Source: Laguncularia racemosa (lineage: Eukaryota > Streptophyta > Magnoliopsida > Myrtales > Combretaceae). Taken from it: a stretch of DNA of 64,000 nt. The DNA is taken from the NCBI GenBank assembly GCA_037954665.1, contig JBBMOL010000046.1, positions 5,254,501-5,318,500 of the forward strand. Reading direction: 5' to 3'. Both the position numbers and the translations under genes were made by a program. Each line of letters opens with the position of its first letter. Within the stretch, counting starts at the first letter, position 1. Shown piece by piece: positions 13,279-24,599 of this stretch. The notes under the pieces were generated by a model. The model saw only the letters and a list, made by a program, of their open reading frames with translations, had not been told where the DNA came from and ran no database searches.

Positions 13279-13346
13279 GAGTTGAGGTAATGATTTTACT
13301 TTTCTTACTTTTATTTTAAAGAATTTGTTTTAGTTTCGATCAAGAA

Positions 13347-14298
13347 TGAATACTATGGTAGAAGAAGGAATTGCAAATCCTTTGTATCTTTCTGGCTCGA
13401 ATAATTCAAGTATGACAATTGGAAATATAGTTTTTAATGGCAATAATTTCCTAACATGGTGTAGATTTGTGAAAATGGTGATGGTGTAGATTTGTGAAAA
13501 TGGTGTTAGAAGCCAAGTTAAAATTAGGGTTTATTGAAGAAACTATTCTAAAACCCCTTGAAAAATCATCAAATGCAATTAAATGGATTAGGAGTGATTA
13601 TATGATAAGATGCTTGATCTTAAACTCAATGACAAGTGATTTGTCCCATAATTTTATGTACACTCAACCCGCAAGAGAGCTTGGGAAGAAATTAGTGAAT
13701 GGTATGAAGTGGCTAGTGGGCCTCTAATGTTTCAATTGCAATTTGAAACAAGGCAACCATAGTGCTAGAGCAAGCTCAAAAGATGTTAGGATGAACTTCA
13801 AACTTTACATGCTTATCCTTTATGCAATTGTGAAAGGATGGATTATTGTACATGTGATCTAAAGGAAAAGATTTTAGATTTTGAGTCTAGAAGTAAATGG
13901 ATATAGTTTCTTATAGGATTAAATGAAGCATATGAAGGGGTAAGAAATTAGGTTTTATCCATGTATCCACTTCCTTTGGTTAGTAGGGCCTTTTACTTGG
14001 TTTAACAAGTAGAAAAGTAGGGACGAGTAACTTGAGCTTTATCACTCGATACAAAAATGTCTGTTTTTTTTATTATTCAAAAAGAACAAATCGTAACAAG
14101 TTCACTATAGAGAGAAGAAGAAATAAAGGAATTGGGTCATTTTTTTGTTGTTGTAAACATTGTCATAATGAGGGGCATACTATTGAGAATTGTTTTCTAA
14201 TAATTGGTTATCCGGATCAGTATAAAGGTAAAAGATTTGTGAAAGAAAAGTGTCTTCTGCTTCGTTTTACTATAATAATCAGTGTGATCATGTTTTAG
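13347..14298 (+). pseudogene. Copia gag remnant with zinc knuckle
   Basis: The start codon at 13347 opens a frame with IANPLYLSGSNNSSMTIGN, the usual N-terminal copia Gag pattern, followed by an NGNNFLTWCRF segment. A perfect 25-bp tandem duplication at 13456-13505 then shifts the frame and gives an immediate stop. The downstream frame (13494-13727) continues Gag with KLKLGFIEETILKPLEKSS. Further on a CCHC zinc knuckle, CKHCHNEGHTIENC, is encoded at about 14147-14188, followed by IGYPDQYKGKRF. Gag packages element RNA. The pieces lie in different frames with stops between them. Confidence 0.85.
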
Positions 14299-14399
14299 AT
14301 TCTCCCCTTGAACATTTGTCTCATATCTTTGGTAATAACAAACTTGAGCCTAGTTTTAGTAGCAATATTTCAAATTAGAGTGTTGCAGGCAAACAATTT

Positions 14400-14956
14400 A
14401 TTTAGAGTATCTATCATGAGATGATGAAATTTTCCATTACTCCTAAGTTTGTAAAAAGTGATAATGGAGCAGAATTTTTGTCCACAGCTTGTCAATCTAT
14501 GTTTCATAGCCTAGGAATTATACATAACAAACTATGACACATGCACCTCAACAAAATGGGAGGGTAGAGAGAAAACACCAAAACCTTTTAGACACCTCAA
14601 GAGCATTGCATGTGAATGCCAATTTGCCTAAAGAGTTTTAGGATGAGTGTATTCTTACTACAACTTATCTTATCAGTAGAATGCCTATGGCTGATCTAGA
14701 ATGGAAAACCCCGTATGAGATGTTGTTTGGTAAATAACTAAATTATCATCACTTGAGAGTAATGGGCTGTTTTTGTTTCATTGCAAAACAACCATCTAAT
14801 AATGATAAGTTTGATCCAAAGGTGTCAAAGTGTATTTTCTTAAGCTATGTGCATGGACAAAAAGGATATAAAATCTTTGATCTTAAATATAAGCAAATAT
14901 TCACTAGTCGAGATGTTATTTTTCATGAGAACATCTTTCCATTTCAGCATCCTTAG
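14400..14956 (+). pseudogene. Copia integrase remnant (catalytic core C-terminal half)
   Basis: Broken frames read THAPQQNGRVERKHQNLLDT, then ARALHVNANLPKEF-like text and KTPYEMLFGK. The frame 14753-14956 then reads LRVMGCFCFIAKQP, KFDPKVSKCIFLSY and GYKIFDLKYKQIFTSRDVIF. This is the conserved end of copia integrase. The zinc-binding HHCC part and the first catalytic aspartate are missing. Confidence 0.85.
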
Positions 14957-15329
14957 TCCTATTTTAATGATCTTGATTCTTCTTCTAAGCCACATGTGCT
15001 GCTTGAAATGCATGATAGTCTTCTTCTTCTACTAATTTGCCAAATTCTTTTGTGTCTACACAGTCTTCTTCATTACCAACTCATGACTATGGCTTAAGGA
15101 GATCAAAAACAATTTGAAAAACTCCTAGTTGGCTTTAAGATTTTGTACATTCCATACATTCTACAATGACTTTAAATGCTAATGTTCCTGCTACAAATCA
15201 AATTTCTACTAAATTTTCTTCGTTGTACCACTTATTTGACATTAAAAACTTTGCTTCTTACCCTCAAGAGTATGTAGCTTTATTAGCAAATATATTATCT
15301 ACTCATGAGCCACATAATTACTCATAAGC

Positions 15330-16834
15330 ATCTCAACAAAAAGAGTGGGTAGAAGTTATAGAGGAGTTAACTACTTTTGAACTTAGTGATACATGTGAGT
15401 TAAATACATTACACTTAGGAAAGAAAATGATGGGATCAAATTGGATGTATAAAATTAAATATAGGTTAAATGGAAGTATTGAGAGATATAAAGCTCAGTT
15501 GGTAGCTAAAGGGAACACTTAAGTAGAGGGTAAGGATTATCACGATACTTTTTCTTTGGTTGCAAAGTTAAGAACAGTCTAAATACTATTAGTTGTTGCT
15601 ATAGCTTCTAAATGACCTATTCATCAAATTGATATCAATAATGCCTTCTTACATGTGCATAATGATGAAGAAATATATGTGTTACCACTTGAAGGCTATA
15701 AAAAGGTCAAGACTAATCAAGTTTATTGACTTAAAAGGTCGCTTTATGGCCTTAAACGAACATCTTAGCAATGAAATTTGGAAATATCTAATTTTCTAGT
15801 TAAATGTGGGTTTTCTCAATCTAAAACATCATTATTCATTGTCCACTTGGCAAAATTGTGATAGATTTTTTGTCATTCTCTTATATGTTGATGATATGCT
15901 TTTTATGTGTACAAATGAGCAATCTATTTCTATTTTAAAGAATCAATTGGATGTAGCTTTTATGATTAATGATTTGGGATTATTCCAATTCTTTCTTGGC
16001 TTAGAGGTTTTTAAAACATTAGATGGTTGTCTCATTAATCAACACAAATTCATTCTTGATGTGTTGATGGATGTAGGTATAATAGCATCTTGTCCTACTA
16101 GATTTCCTCTACCCAGTGGCTTGAAATTGGATTCTAGCTCTGATGAGTTGCATGATAATCCTAGTTTCTACAGGAGACTTGTCGATAGATTGCTTTACAT
16201 TACTTTGATGATTAGACCTAATATATGTTTTATGCAATTCAATGTTTAAGTCAATTTGTCTCCAAGGCTCATTCTTCACATCTTCATTCTTTGTTTCATG
16301 TGTTAAGATACCTCAAAGGTAATTCTACCTTAGGGCTTTTCTACTCATCCAAAAACTCTCTTAAGCTCTTAGCATATTTTAAATTTATTTGGGGATGATG
16401 TGTTTTGAATCGAAAATATTGGATGTTGTTTAATGTTACATAGTGCACTAGTATTATGAAAAACCAAGAAACAATCTACCGTTTCTACTTCCACTACCGA
16501 ATCTAAATATAGAAGTATGGTAGGTATTTTAAAGTAATTGTTATGGGTTTCTTATGCATTATGAGATCTTTTTAGTCTAGTTCATTTGCCTATTACTTTG
16601 TGTTACGACAACAAGTCCGCCTTACTTATAACATCTAATCCTTGTTTGCATGGGCGAACCGAGCATATCAACATTTATGTGCATTTCATCCGAGATCACA
16701 TTAGTTATGGTTTTCTCAAGCCATTATATGTCCCTTCAAGACTTCAAGTTACTAATTTACACACTAAACCTTTAGGAGAGGTTCAACTACAACTATTGTG
16801 TTCCAAGTTAGGCCTTCGAGAGGCTCTAACTTAA
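15330..16834 (+). pseudogene. Copia reverse transcriptase and RNase H remnant
   Basis: Segments in order: QKEWVEVIEELTTFE and GSNWMYKIKYRLNGSIERYK (about 15340-15500), HQIDINNAFLHV (about 15625-15660), then the 15806-16249 frame with the catalytic motif YVDDML and the region LGLFQFFLGLEV. The RNase H end at 16586-16834 reads CYDNKSALLITSNP, GRTEHINIYVHFIRD and TNLHTKPLGEVQL. At least four in-frame stops and several frameshifts inactivate it. Confidence 0.9.
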
Positions 16835-16838
16835 AGCC

Positions 16839-16853
16839 GGGGGGGGGGGGGGG
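16839..16853 (+). other. Copia polypurine tract, expanded to 15 G
   Basis: A run of 15 G lies between the end of the RNase H frame (stop at 16832-16834) and the start of the 3' LTR at 16857. This is the position of the PPT that primes plus-strand synthesis. Confidence 0.85.
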
Positions 16854-16856
16854 ATA

Positions 16857-17126
16857 TGAAGTTACATATATCTTACTTATTTACACGTGTCAAGCTTGTA
16901 GATAGAGTAGATGTCAATATGTTATTAGCTAGTAGATATTGATTAGTTAAGTTTTGTTAGTTAGTGTTGATTGGGGAATAAATAGCATCTTTTATTCTTC
17001 TATTGTTTAATTCATTTTTGTACATGAATAGAAAACACTTCCATTTTATAGTTTCATAGATTCTCATCAATTTCTCACTTCAATTTGCATACTGTGAAAA
17101 CAATGAAGATAAATAAAAAATTTATA
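16857..17126 (+). repeat. 3' LTR of the copia element
   Basis: It starts TGAAGTTACATATATC and ends AAATTTATA, against TTTTACA in the 5' copy. It carries an extra block of about 60 bp (roughly 16998-17057) that the 5' LTR lacks. Confidence 0.88.
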
Positions 17127-17451
17127 GTATGTATGTATGTGTAATCTAATCTTTATTCATCATTCATTCATTTATTTATTTATATTTTTATTCATTTTGT
17201 ATATTTGGCTTCCTAATATAATATATATAAAACTCATGAGTTTGCTCGGGAGCCTCTTTGTGAGCTTACTCCTAAACCTACTTATTCACAATAGAAACTA
17301 GTCAACTTGCGAATCTAGACAAAAGCATGAGCTCAGCTTACAAAGATAAATGAGCTTTATTTTTTATCTTGAGCTTAAGCTAAGCAAAGCTTAAAGTGAT
17401 TTAAGCTTGAGTAGCTTGCAAGCGACTCAACTTGACTCATTTGTAGTCCTA

Positions 17452-17779
17452 CTTAAGTATGTAAAAGGTTGAAATAAACCTTAGAATTTAAGCCCAATAG
17501 CAACTAAAACTTAACTTTTTGGGCTAAATGACGGAGTTTAGGAGTCAGGCAGGTCTATAGGAAATATCATAGTATTCACGCAGCATCCCTTGGTCATTTG
17601 GAGGGCATGAAAAGCATTACGTAGCAATGTACTCTTAGATGTCATCCAAATGGTGGCTTTTTAGCATCATGAAGGCACTTCATCTTGGCTATTTGGATGG
17701 CATGGAAAACATTAAGGGACCATTGATTACATTATTACCTTAGGGTGGTTGACAATTTGACTAAATCTATGCCTTGTAA
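17452..17779. other. Intergenic segment with a spaced direct repeat
   Basis: No gene is seen. A related phrase occurs twice about 110 bp apart: CATTTGGAGGGCATGAAAAG near 17595 and ATTTGGATGGCATGGAAAAC near 17690. This suggests a small local duplication or an unrecognised repeat end. Confidence 0.4.
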
Positions 17780-18039
17780 CTTTGTAGAATAAAAAATCCT
17801 ATAGTGATGAACAAATTTCTTTTTCCCTTCTTCTTATCAATCCAAACTAGCTAGTATTTCTTTATCTCTTCAAGGCTCATAGGAAGCAAAGTAAAATGCA
17901 TGCCAACCTTTTGAAATGAACAGGTCTTCTTTATCCATCATACATAATGTTCCTATCAAGTTGCTAAGATAGGACCTCCTTGGAGTGACATGAGCCACAT
18001 TCGTTGATACAACACCATAAACCACCTTATCTACATAAT

Positions 18040-18150
18040 ATAATGGGTTATGGTCGGAAGCCCCATTTTCTCAATGAGCATGATTGAAGCGACATTAGTA
18101 CAACTTCCATTATCCACAATAACTACATAGTCTTCCTATCAATCAAACAC
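18040..18150 (-). pseudogene. Retropepsin-like protease remnant of gypsy element
   Basis: The minus strand encodes VIVDNGSCTNVASIMLIEKM followed by GLP. This matches the plant gypsy protease signature around the catalytic aspartate (D-N/G-G-S). Neighbouring frames are broken by stops. Confidence 0.7.
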
Positions 18151-18339
18151 CAGGTATCAAATAAGTCCTTTTGCTACCTCAAGTCTTTCTCTAATTATGC
18201 ACTCAAAACTCTCTCAACCACCATAGACAATATTGCCCCTTCTTACCCTTAAGCTCAATCATCTCACTATTGCTCTTAGATAGTGCTCAGGTCTTCTCCT
18301 TTCCTTCACTCCACAATTAGCTTAGGTATATTGCCTTTG

Positions 18340-19540
18340 AACACTCTCTCTCTCTTATTTAGGCAATGCTACATGATCAACCCAAAACATTTGAAACACT
18401 TCACATCATAACTCCTCCTACCTTGCACTTGTTTAGCAACTTTGGTATCAACATTCTTTCCTGTACTAGACTTTCCTCTCTCCTCCTTCCCTTCAACTCA
18501 CCACTTCTTTTTGAATTGCTTATGGTCAAGACTACTTGATTTTTGATGTTGTTCTAGTAGTCTTTGTCTTCAGAACTTCTATTTCCTTGACCACCAACTT
18601 AATAACCTCTTTTAAAGTGTCATAAGACTATAACTCCACCATACTGGCTACCTCATATTAAGTCCTGTAAGAAATCGTTCCATGGTTTATTCTAGAGATT
18701 CATTGATTTCACATCTAGTTAGAAAGGCTTCAAACTCTTTACAATAATCTTCAATACTAACCTCCCTTGTTTCAAAGCTTATAATTGAGTTAGCATCTCT
18801 CACTTGAAATAGTTAAGCATGATAGTTGATTCATCAACCTCCAAGTCTTAACTCTTTCCTTACCTTCTCTACACCATTGAGCTACCATTTGTACTCAATA
18901 AAAGCAAGGGAAGCTAAGTTAACTTTTATACACTCATCACGTTAATAATAGTAAAAACCTTTCTCTACACGAGGCACTAATCATTCCAGTATACTACTAT
19001 CCCAAAAAGAAGAAATCTTCAACTAAATGTTCTCTAGTCCCTAGTTAGCCCTTCCACGCCTCACTTTGCTAATTGAATTTTCTCCACTATCTTCCTCTTG
19101 ATCAATATGCCTCCATACAACCACCATGACTTCTATTATCTCTTTCCCAATGCTTACTCTATATGGTCTTCACCTTCTGCTAAAGTGTTCTATCACCTCC
19201 TACATGGACATCGATAACTCTTGTCATTGAATTCCACATTAGTCAATCTCTTTGCTACACTTCCAATGGGATTATTTCCTATATCATTCACACAATCATT
19301 TGACATTTTAGTAACACTTCAATAGCATAAATTCTCTCTTAGGAAATTCAACAACAAATTGGTGTACTTCCAATAACATGAATACTCACACAACAACAAA
19401 TGCACAAGCTTAAACCAACCTTAAATATAATACAATCCCAACACTCTACAACTCCACAGTAATCACAAGAATAACTTATAGCAATTCAAGCTAAACTTTA
19501 ATCCAATCTCAAATTTCCAATGAACAAGAGTAGAAGAAAT
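18340..19540 (-). pseudogene. Gypsy gag remnant with zinc knuckle
   Basis: Near 18419-18350 the minus strand reads VKCFKCFGLIM, a stop, then HCLNKRE. This is a damaged CCHC knuckle of the form CFKC-x4-H-x4-C. The upstream part to 19540 has gag-like composition with many stops. It lies between PBS and protease, as expected. Confidence 0.6.
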
Positions 19541-19574
19541 TTCAATACTTATTAACAAGCATGCTAAACCTCGA

Positions 19575-19586
19575 GCTCTGGTACCA
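19575..19586 (-). other. Gypsy primer-binding site (initiator tRNA-Met)
   Basis: The minus strand reads TGGTACCAGAGC, matching the complement of initiator tRNA-Met with one change. It starts five bases inside the inner LTR edge, ...ATATCA at 19592. Confidence 0.8.
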
Positions 19587-19591
19587 TATTA

Positions 19592-20834
19592 TGATATGAT
19601 CAAATGGATATGGGATTAGACCTCCAAGACCTTGTGCATAATGAATTGGACAAGAAATGTTAAATCTTGGTGTTTTTTGGGTTTTGTGGGCATTTGCTAA
19701 GAAATAAAAGGGTACAAACATTAATAATACTAGATATAACATACTAAAATCAAATACAAAGTAGGTTTGTAATTAAAACAACCATTGATATTACTCACAA
19801 TTGTTAAACTAACTGTGGGGTGTTAAACAGAAATCAATATTGCTCATGGAGTCTAAATAACAGGTTCATTGCAATTGAAGGTTTGATAAGAACATTAGGT
19901 TTCAAGATAATTAATACAACTCTTAAGAATTCATAATTAGTTTCAAGAGAATTCTTGATGAAAGTTCAATAATAAGGGTAAGCTAATTCCAAAAGACTGC
20001 AAATGAAACCCTTAATGAAATCTCATTTTAAGTGATTATCTTAACAAGATGATAATCTTATTTCCAATTTCATCTTGTATCTCCAAATTCATAATTACAT
20101 GATAAATTATCGATTCCTCCCATGAATTCTTAGAATTACACATAGATTTTACCCTATTAAAATTATAAAACCCTAATTCTTAGTCTTTGAAAATATGATT
20201 CAACGCTTAACAGGTTATGACACTTGGAATTTAACTAGGTAGAGAATTCAATGAAGATAACACACCTTATGCATGAAAGGAAATTTTGAGCAATTCCACA
20301 AAAAGTCACAAAGCACTGTAATGTTATCCATTTCCAATTGCTCCTTCAATGTTAATATATTTTTATTAATATCTTTTTTTACCAAAATTTTGAATAGTAT
20401 TATAACATGCAAAATATCTTACCTTTTCACCGTTATTGGCTCCTCCTATGCACCACATCAAGAAGCCTTGCATCGAAGCAAAATTATCATGTTAAACCTA
20501 TCAATTGTCCTAATTGATAAGTGGAAAAGAGTTGGAGGAGTTGAAAGAATTAGAGCGTTTATCTTAGAATGAGCTTCCCTGTATGTGCTCTTATAGGAGT
20601 GAAGATGAAAAATGTGAGAGGAAGGGGCGGTGGCTAGGCTTCTGTAGCAAGGAGGGAGAAGGAGATAAAAGTTTACAGTAACCGTCCCAAGTTTCTTTGC
20701 AAGAATAAGAGAGTTAGGTCTTTTATTTAGTGAACACCATAGGGTTGAACGATCATTTTTACCTCTTATTTTAAATTAATTTTAGGGGCATTTTGTTATC
20801 ATATAACAAAAAGTATACAATAGTTACTACACAT
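19592..20834 (-). repeat. Probable 5' LTR of the gypsy remnant
   Basis: The inner edge is set by the adjacent PBS. The outer edge is a guess at TGTAGTAACTATTG on the minus strand near 20834, because no second LTR copy is available to compare. Confidence 0.45.
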
Positions 20835-23800
20835 ACAACTTGGCTTATCAATTTTTCAATTAACACACCCACACTATTTTATATAAATTATTAAAATATT
20901 TTGGCAATTAATGGGAAGCCCATAAGAAAATATTTCTAAAATCAGAATAAATAATCATGAATGGGATGAAAAAAAAAAATAAATGAGTACTTAATAACGG
21001 ATAAAAGTAGCTAGAAGGAGGGAAGCATGGATCATGAAGAAATAATGTAGAAACCGAAGTGCAAAAACCCTTATTGGCACAGTGAATGCCGGCCAAAAGA
21101 AGCTAACAATTCATCAAATCAGAATATCGATAGCCTCTCAATTATTGTTGTTGACCACCACTGTATTGCATTACATTGTAATAATGCTTATATCTGCATT
21201 TTAACTTCATCTTTTCACAGTACCTATTGTCCTCCAAACAAATAAATATACAACTGTCTTTATTTATTATAGTTCCAAAAGGCACGAGAACGAGTCGGTG
21301 CACGCACGATAGAAAGTAGAAATGAACGCAGCGTTGACCTTGTCAACAAATTGATGAGGACTGTTTACTAAGAACAAAGATATGGAGAGATATTCGGGCC
21401 CTTGGACGAGGGACCCTTTAAGTTTGTCCCCTTGATCAGCACATGGATGCTTCTCCTTTCTAGTACGCATGCAACGTGTCAATAAGAACGTTATTAGATT
21501 GTGTTAATCAATTATCACTAGGGATATAGATCAAAACCTATGAGAGCACAAGAAACTTTTGTTAGCAGCAGGTGCATGAGCAAGTTATAGGGAAAGAATT
21601 TTTTGTGTAATTATCCCTAATAATCAAATCTAAATCATTCAAATTAATACTTCGACTACTAAAGTAACATCTATGAATGAGTGAGGACGAGGAATTATAC
21701 ATGCATGCTTCATTTTACTCTATTTTTGCGTATACCAAACTCTTTTTTTTTTTTTTTTGTCCGTATTTTCTTAGTTCAGTCGGTATCGGATGGGAAGTTT
21801 TTGTAATTTTCGTACGTTACCATATAGGTTATAGCTGTTTTAAGGGATGTGCAATCATGCGATTCTGCGAATCATTTTGCTGTCCACAGGAACCTCCTGT
21901 CGGTTAATGGGTCAAGCAACGCAAGCGAAGTAGAAGATATAGTGCGATTCTTCTCTAAATGCTATTGTAGGGTTTGCCCTGCATGCATGTTAGGTGCCTT
22001 TGGAAGGGTGTATGGAGGGGCAAGCTATCATTGCGGAGGCCACAAAAAGTTGCAAAGAAAATTGTTAAAACGTAAAAGACATAATTAAAATTTATATCAT
22101 ACTGAAACCTAAGGTTTAAAGAACATCTTATTTTATATGTTATCTGTGTCGATTTCAAACACATGAAATAAAAGGGTGAAAACTGAAAAATAATATTTTA
22201 GGTTGGATAAAAAGTGCTCGTCCAAAAGAGTTGATGTGAAAAATGGGATTGTATACCCTAGATTTAAAAGTTGATTTGGATTGGAGATCTATCCTATTTT
22301 TGTTGTAGATATCTTTAGAAAAATGTTAATATACTTGATGTTTATTAACGGTTAAAAAAATAAATTCATACAATTTTTTTTTTGGGGAAAAGTGTGTCAT
22401 CAATTTGGTAAAATGAAAATTTCTTTTTTAAAGATGTGTTAACTTGCGCTTATGATCACTCATTAGCGAAGCTTATTTATAAAAGATTATTATGACAACT
22501 TGCTGATAAGTTCTTGGTCTTCTTTACCCTTTCCAAACACGATAGGTTGATGGATTTGGATCTTTTCAATTTACATTCTCTCTATTTTCAAAATAATTAA
22601 TCAGAAAGTTAAATAAAATTAAACAAAAAAAAGGGATAACATGCACAGTTTGAAAAGATGAATATGATGGTCTCGTGAAATAATTTCAATTCTTTTAAAA
22701 GTATAAATAAATAGAAGTGTTAGAAATTCCACATGATTGTCCCATGACCATACTTTTGCCAACATAGGTAAAGGAACGTTTTTAGTCTATCTTTCCCCTC
22801 AAAATGTTTACAAAAATTAAAAGTTTTTTTAGAAGTACTGTTGTTTATTTTTAAAAAGTACACACTTAATCTTAAAATTTAGTATGTTTTTATTTGGGTG
22901 TTTACATTTTTTTTTTTCATTTAACTCCTTAACTTTTTTTCAAACTTTTATAAAAATAGGATTTTTATCAGCTCCACCGAATTCCTTTTATCCTTAACAT
23001 GTGTTGGCTTCTAATTGATCTTGAAATAGTTGACCAAGGCAATTAGGTTTGCATAATTTTTTTGTGGTCCGTTATCTTTTTTAATTTTTAATTTTTATTA
23101 TATTATATAATTAAATATATTTAATGTTATTTTTTTTTATTTTACATGATTAAATACACCTAATATTATTATTTTATTAAATCAATTATTGTAAATCAAT
23201 CAAAATAAAAAAAGTTGATGAAAATCTTATTTTAAAAAAAATTTAAATATTGAAAATTTAAATAAAATAACGGTAAAGATTCTAACAAAACTATATATAT
23301 ATATAAACATTGAGAATAAAATGTATATCTTTTGCATTTATTAATTTTTAGAAGAGGCATGTGTCCTTTTGATTGATGGATAAACCCCATTGGCTCTTCA
23401 AAAGCTACTAGATGTGTTTGGGTTTGATGTTTTTAAGCCTTGTAATCCGTTGAACTGTGGTTAGCTTTCAATGATATTTCCTTTATTTGTTGGCCCCCAA
23501 AAAAAAATTGATGTAAAACTTTTGTCTAATGGTTCACCATCTTAAGCAGATGCAAAAAAATACGATTATCGGCGACTTCATCAAATTAAAATAAATAAAT
23601 AAATATCCCTTCTTAATATGTAAATATATTGCGTCAAGGTCCCATTTAAGTCATCGATAACTTTTTTAAGATAAAATAATGAGCATTTATTTTTAAGGAT
23701 TTATTATGTGAGATTTGTTTTGTCGTGTGATAGAGTTAATTATCTAATTTTGGAAAGTCGTGTATTAGCTTCTCTGTGAATATTCAAAACGAAATACCAG

Positions 23801-24599
23801 ACCAAGAAAAAGTTGTTGAAGTGATCCAAAACGTGAATATGTATTCACTAATATTATTTTTTTTCACACTTTATTTAGCTTCGCCATGTCCATCAATTGA
23901 TTACATGACCGAGATGTACACAGTGTGCATTTTAGTCAAACTCATTAAGCTAACCTTGAAATCACCATTAATATCTTCAACATTTATGAACTTAACATTT
24001 GAATAAATAATTTACAAAGTGTCTATGTGAGTGGATTTTAACTTAGCGTATTCTTTTGTTATCATGTTCTTTTATTATATTTATGGTCTGTTTGATTCCA
24101 TTTATCTTTCCCATTTTTTGTGCTTTTGGATATCAATTCCGAAGCTTAGAAAATTGTATAAAAAAATATAAAAATAATAATACAGATCATAGGTCCCTAC
24201 TTCATTGAATGCTCTTATCACCAGTAAAAGCACCTTAAACCTGACAATCTTAATCATCGAGGAGAAAATGATCAACAAATCAATGTTAAGAACTCTAATG
24301 CTCTTTTACTGGAATGGAGTAAAAGGATACTAGTACTTTCACTCATACAATCCACTCAAGTAATAAAATTATAAACAAAATCGTTTCCTAATTTCACAGC
24401 AGAAGTTCAAAGAGGGGATGAAGTAGCGATCTCTCACAAACCTTAAGCACCATCTTACAAAAATGCCTTAATTGAATCTATTATGATTTCTAATGCTTAA
24501 GTCCAATCCTTCCTTAGGAAAGAAGAGGAAGATATGGATGACAACAATATAGAAGATGATGTCGAACCTTAGTAGTTCATGTCTCACCAATTCTCCTAT
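20835..24599. other. AT-rich intergenic DNA without recognisable genes
   Basis: No protein domain is recognisable. The least AT-rich part (about 21250-22080) has only short, motif-free frames. An imperfect inverted repeat spans about 22830-23350 (separate entry). Confidence 0.55.
22830..23350. repeat. Imperfect inverted repeat, possible decayed TIR element
   Basis: The left arm contains TAAAAATAGGATTTTTATCA at about 22951-22970. The inverse complement of the right arm contains AAAATAAGATTTTCATCA near 23219-23236, and similarity continues outward with many gaps. AT richness makes chance similarity a real possibility. Confidence 0.3.

Larger units (their letters stand above)
13056..17126 (+). 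mobile_element. Ty1/copia LTR retrotransposon, defective, nearly full structure
   Basis: LTRs at 13056-13266 and 16857-17126 flank gag, integrase, reverse transcriptase and RNase H remnants in the copia order (IN before RT). The PBS TGGTATTAGAGC lies directly after the 5' LTR and a G-rich PPT directly before the 3' LTR. Flanking pentamers ATATG (13051-13055) and GTATG (17127-17131) agree at four of five positions and may be the target duplication. The internal region of about 3.6 kb is shorter than a typical copia; protease and the N-terminal part of integrase are missing between about 14300 and 14400. Stops and frameshifts in every domain show it cannot move by itself. Confidence 0.9.
12825..17451. 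mobile_element. Small TIR (hAT/MITE-like) element split by the copia insertion
   Basis: The left end reads TAGGGGCCGCAATCGAGAG at 12825. The inverse complement of the right end at 17451 reads TAGGACTACAAATGAGTCAAG. These match at the positions TAGG..C..CAA..GAG, like the ends of plant elements whose body is rich in GAGCTCAAG-type words, and both flanks of the copia element carry such words. Without the copia insertion the host element would be about 555 bp. I found no convincing target duplication, so the superfamily is tentative. Confidence 0.45.
17780..20834 (-). mobile_element. Ty3/gypsy remnant with LTR, PBS, gag and protease
   Basis: In minus-strand order the segment shows a probable 5' LTR (20834 to 19592), a PBS, a gag region with a zinc-knuckle remnant and a retropepsin-like motif. 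It fades near 17800, where RT should start. No RT, RNase H, integrase or 3' LTR is seen on the left, so the element is truncated. Right and left limits are approximate. Confidence 0.65.

Noticed and set aside
21677..22088. Overlapping small frames with CCPQEPPVG and cysteine-rich ends
   Set aside because: Considered as a small secreted peptide, but there is no convincing signal peptide and no conserved cysteine pattern; all three overlapping frames look equal.
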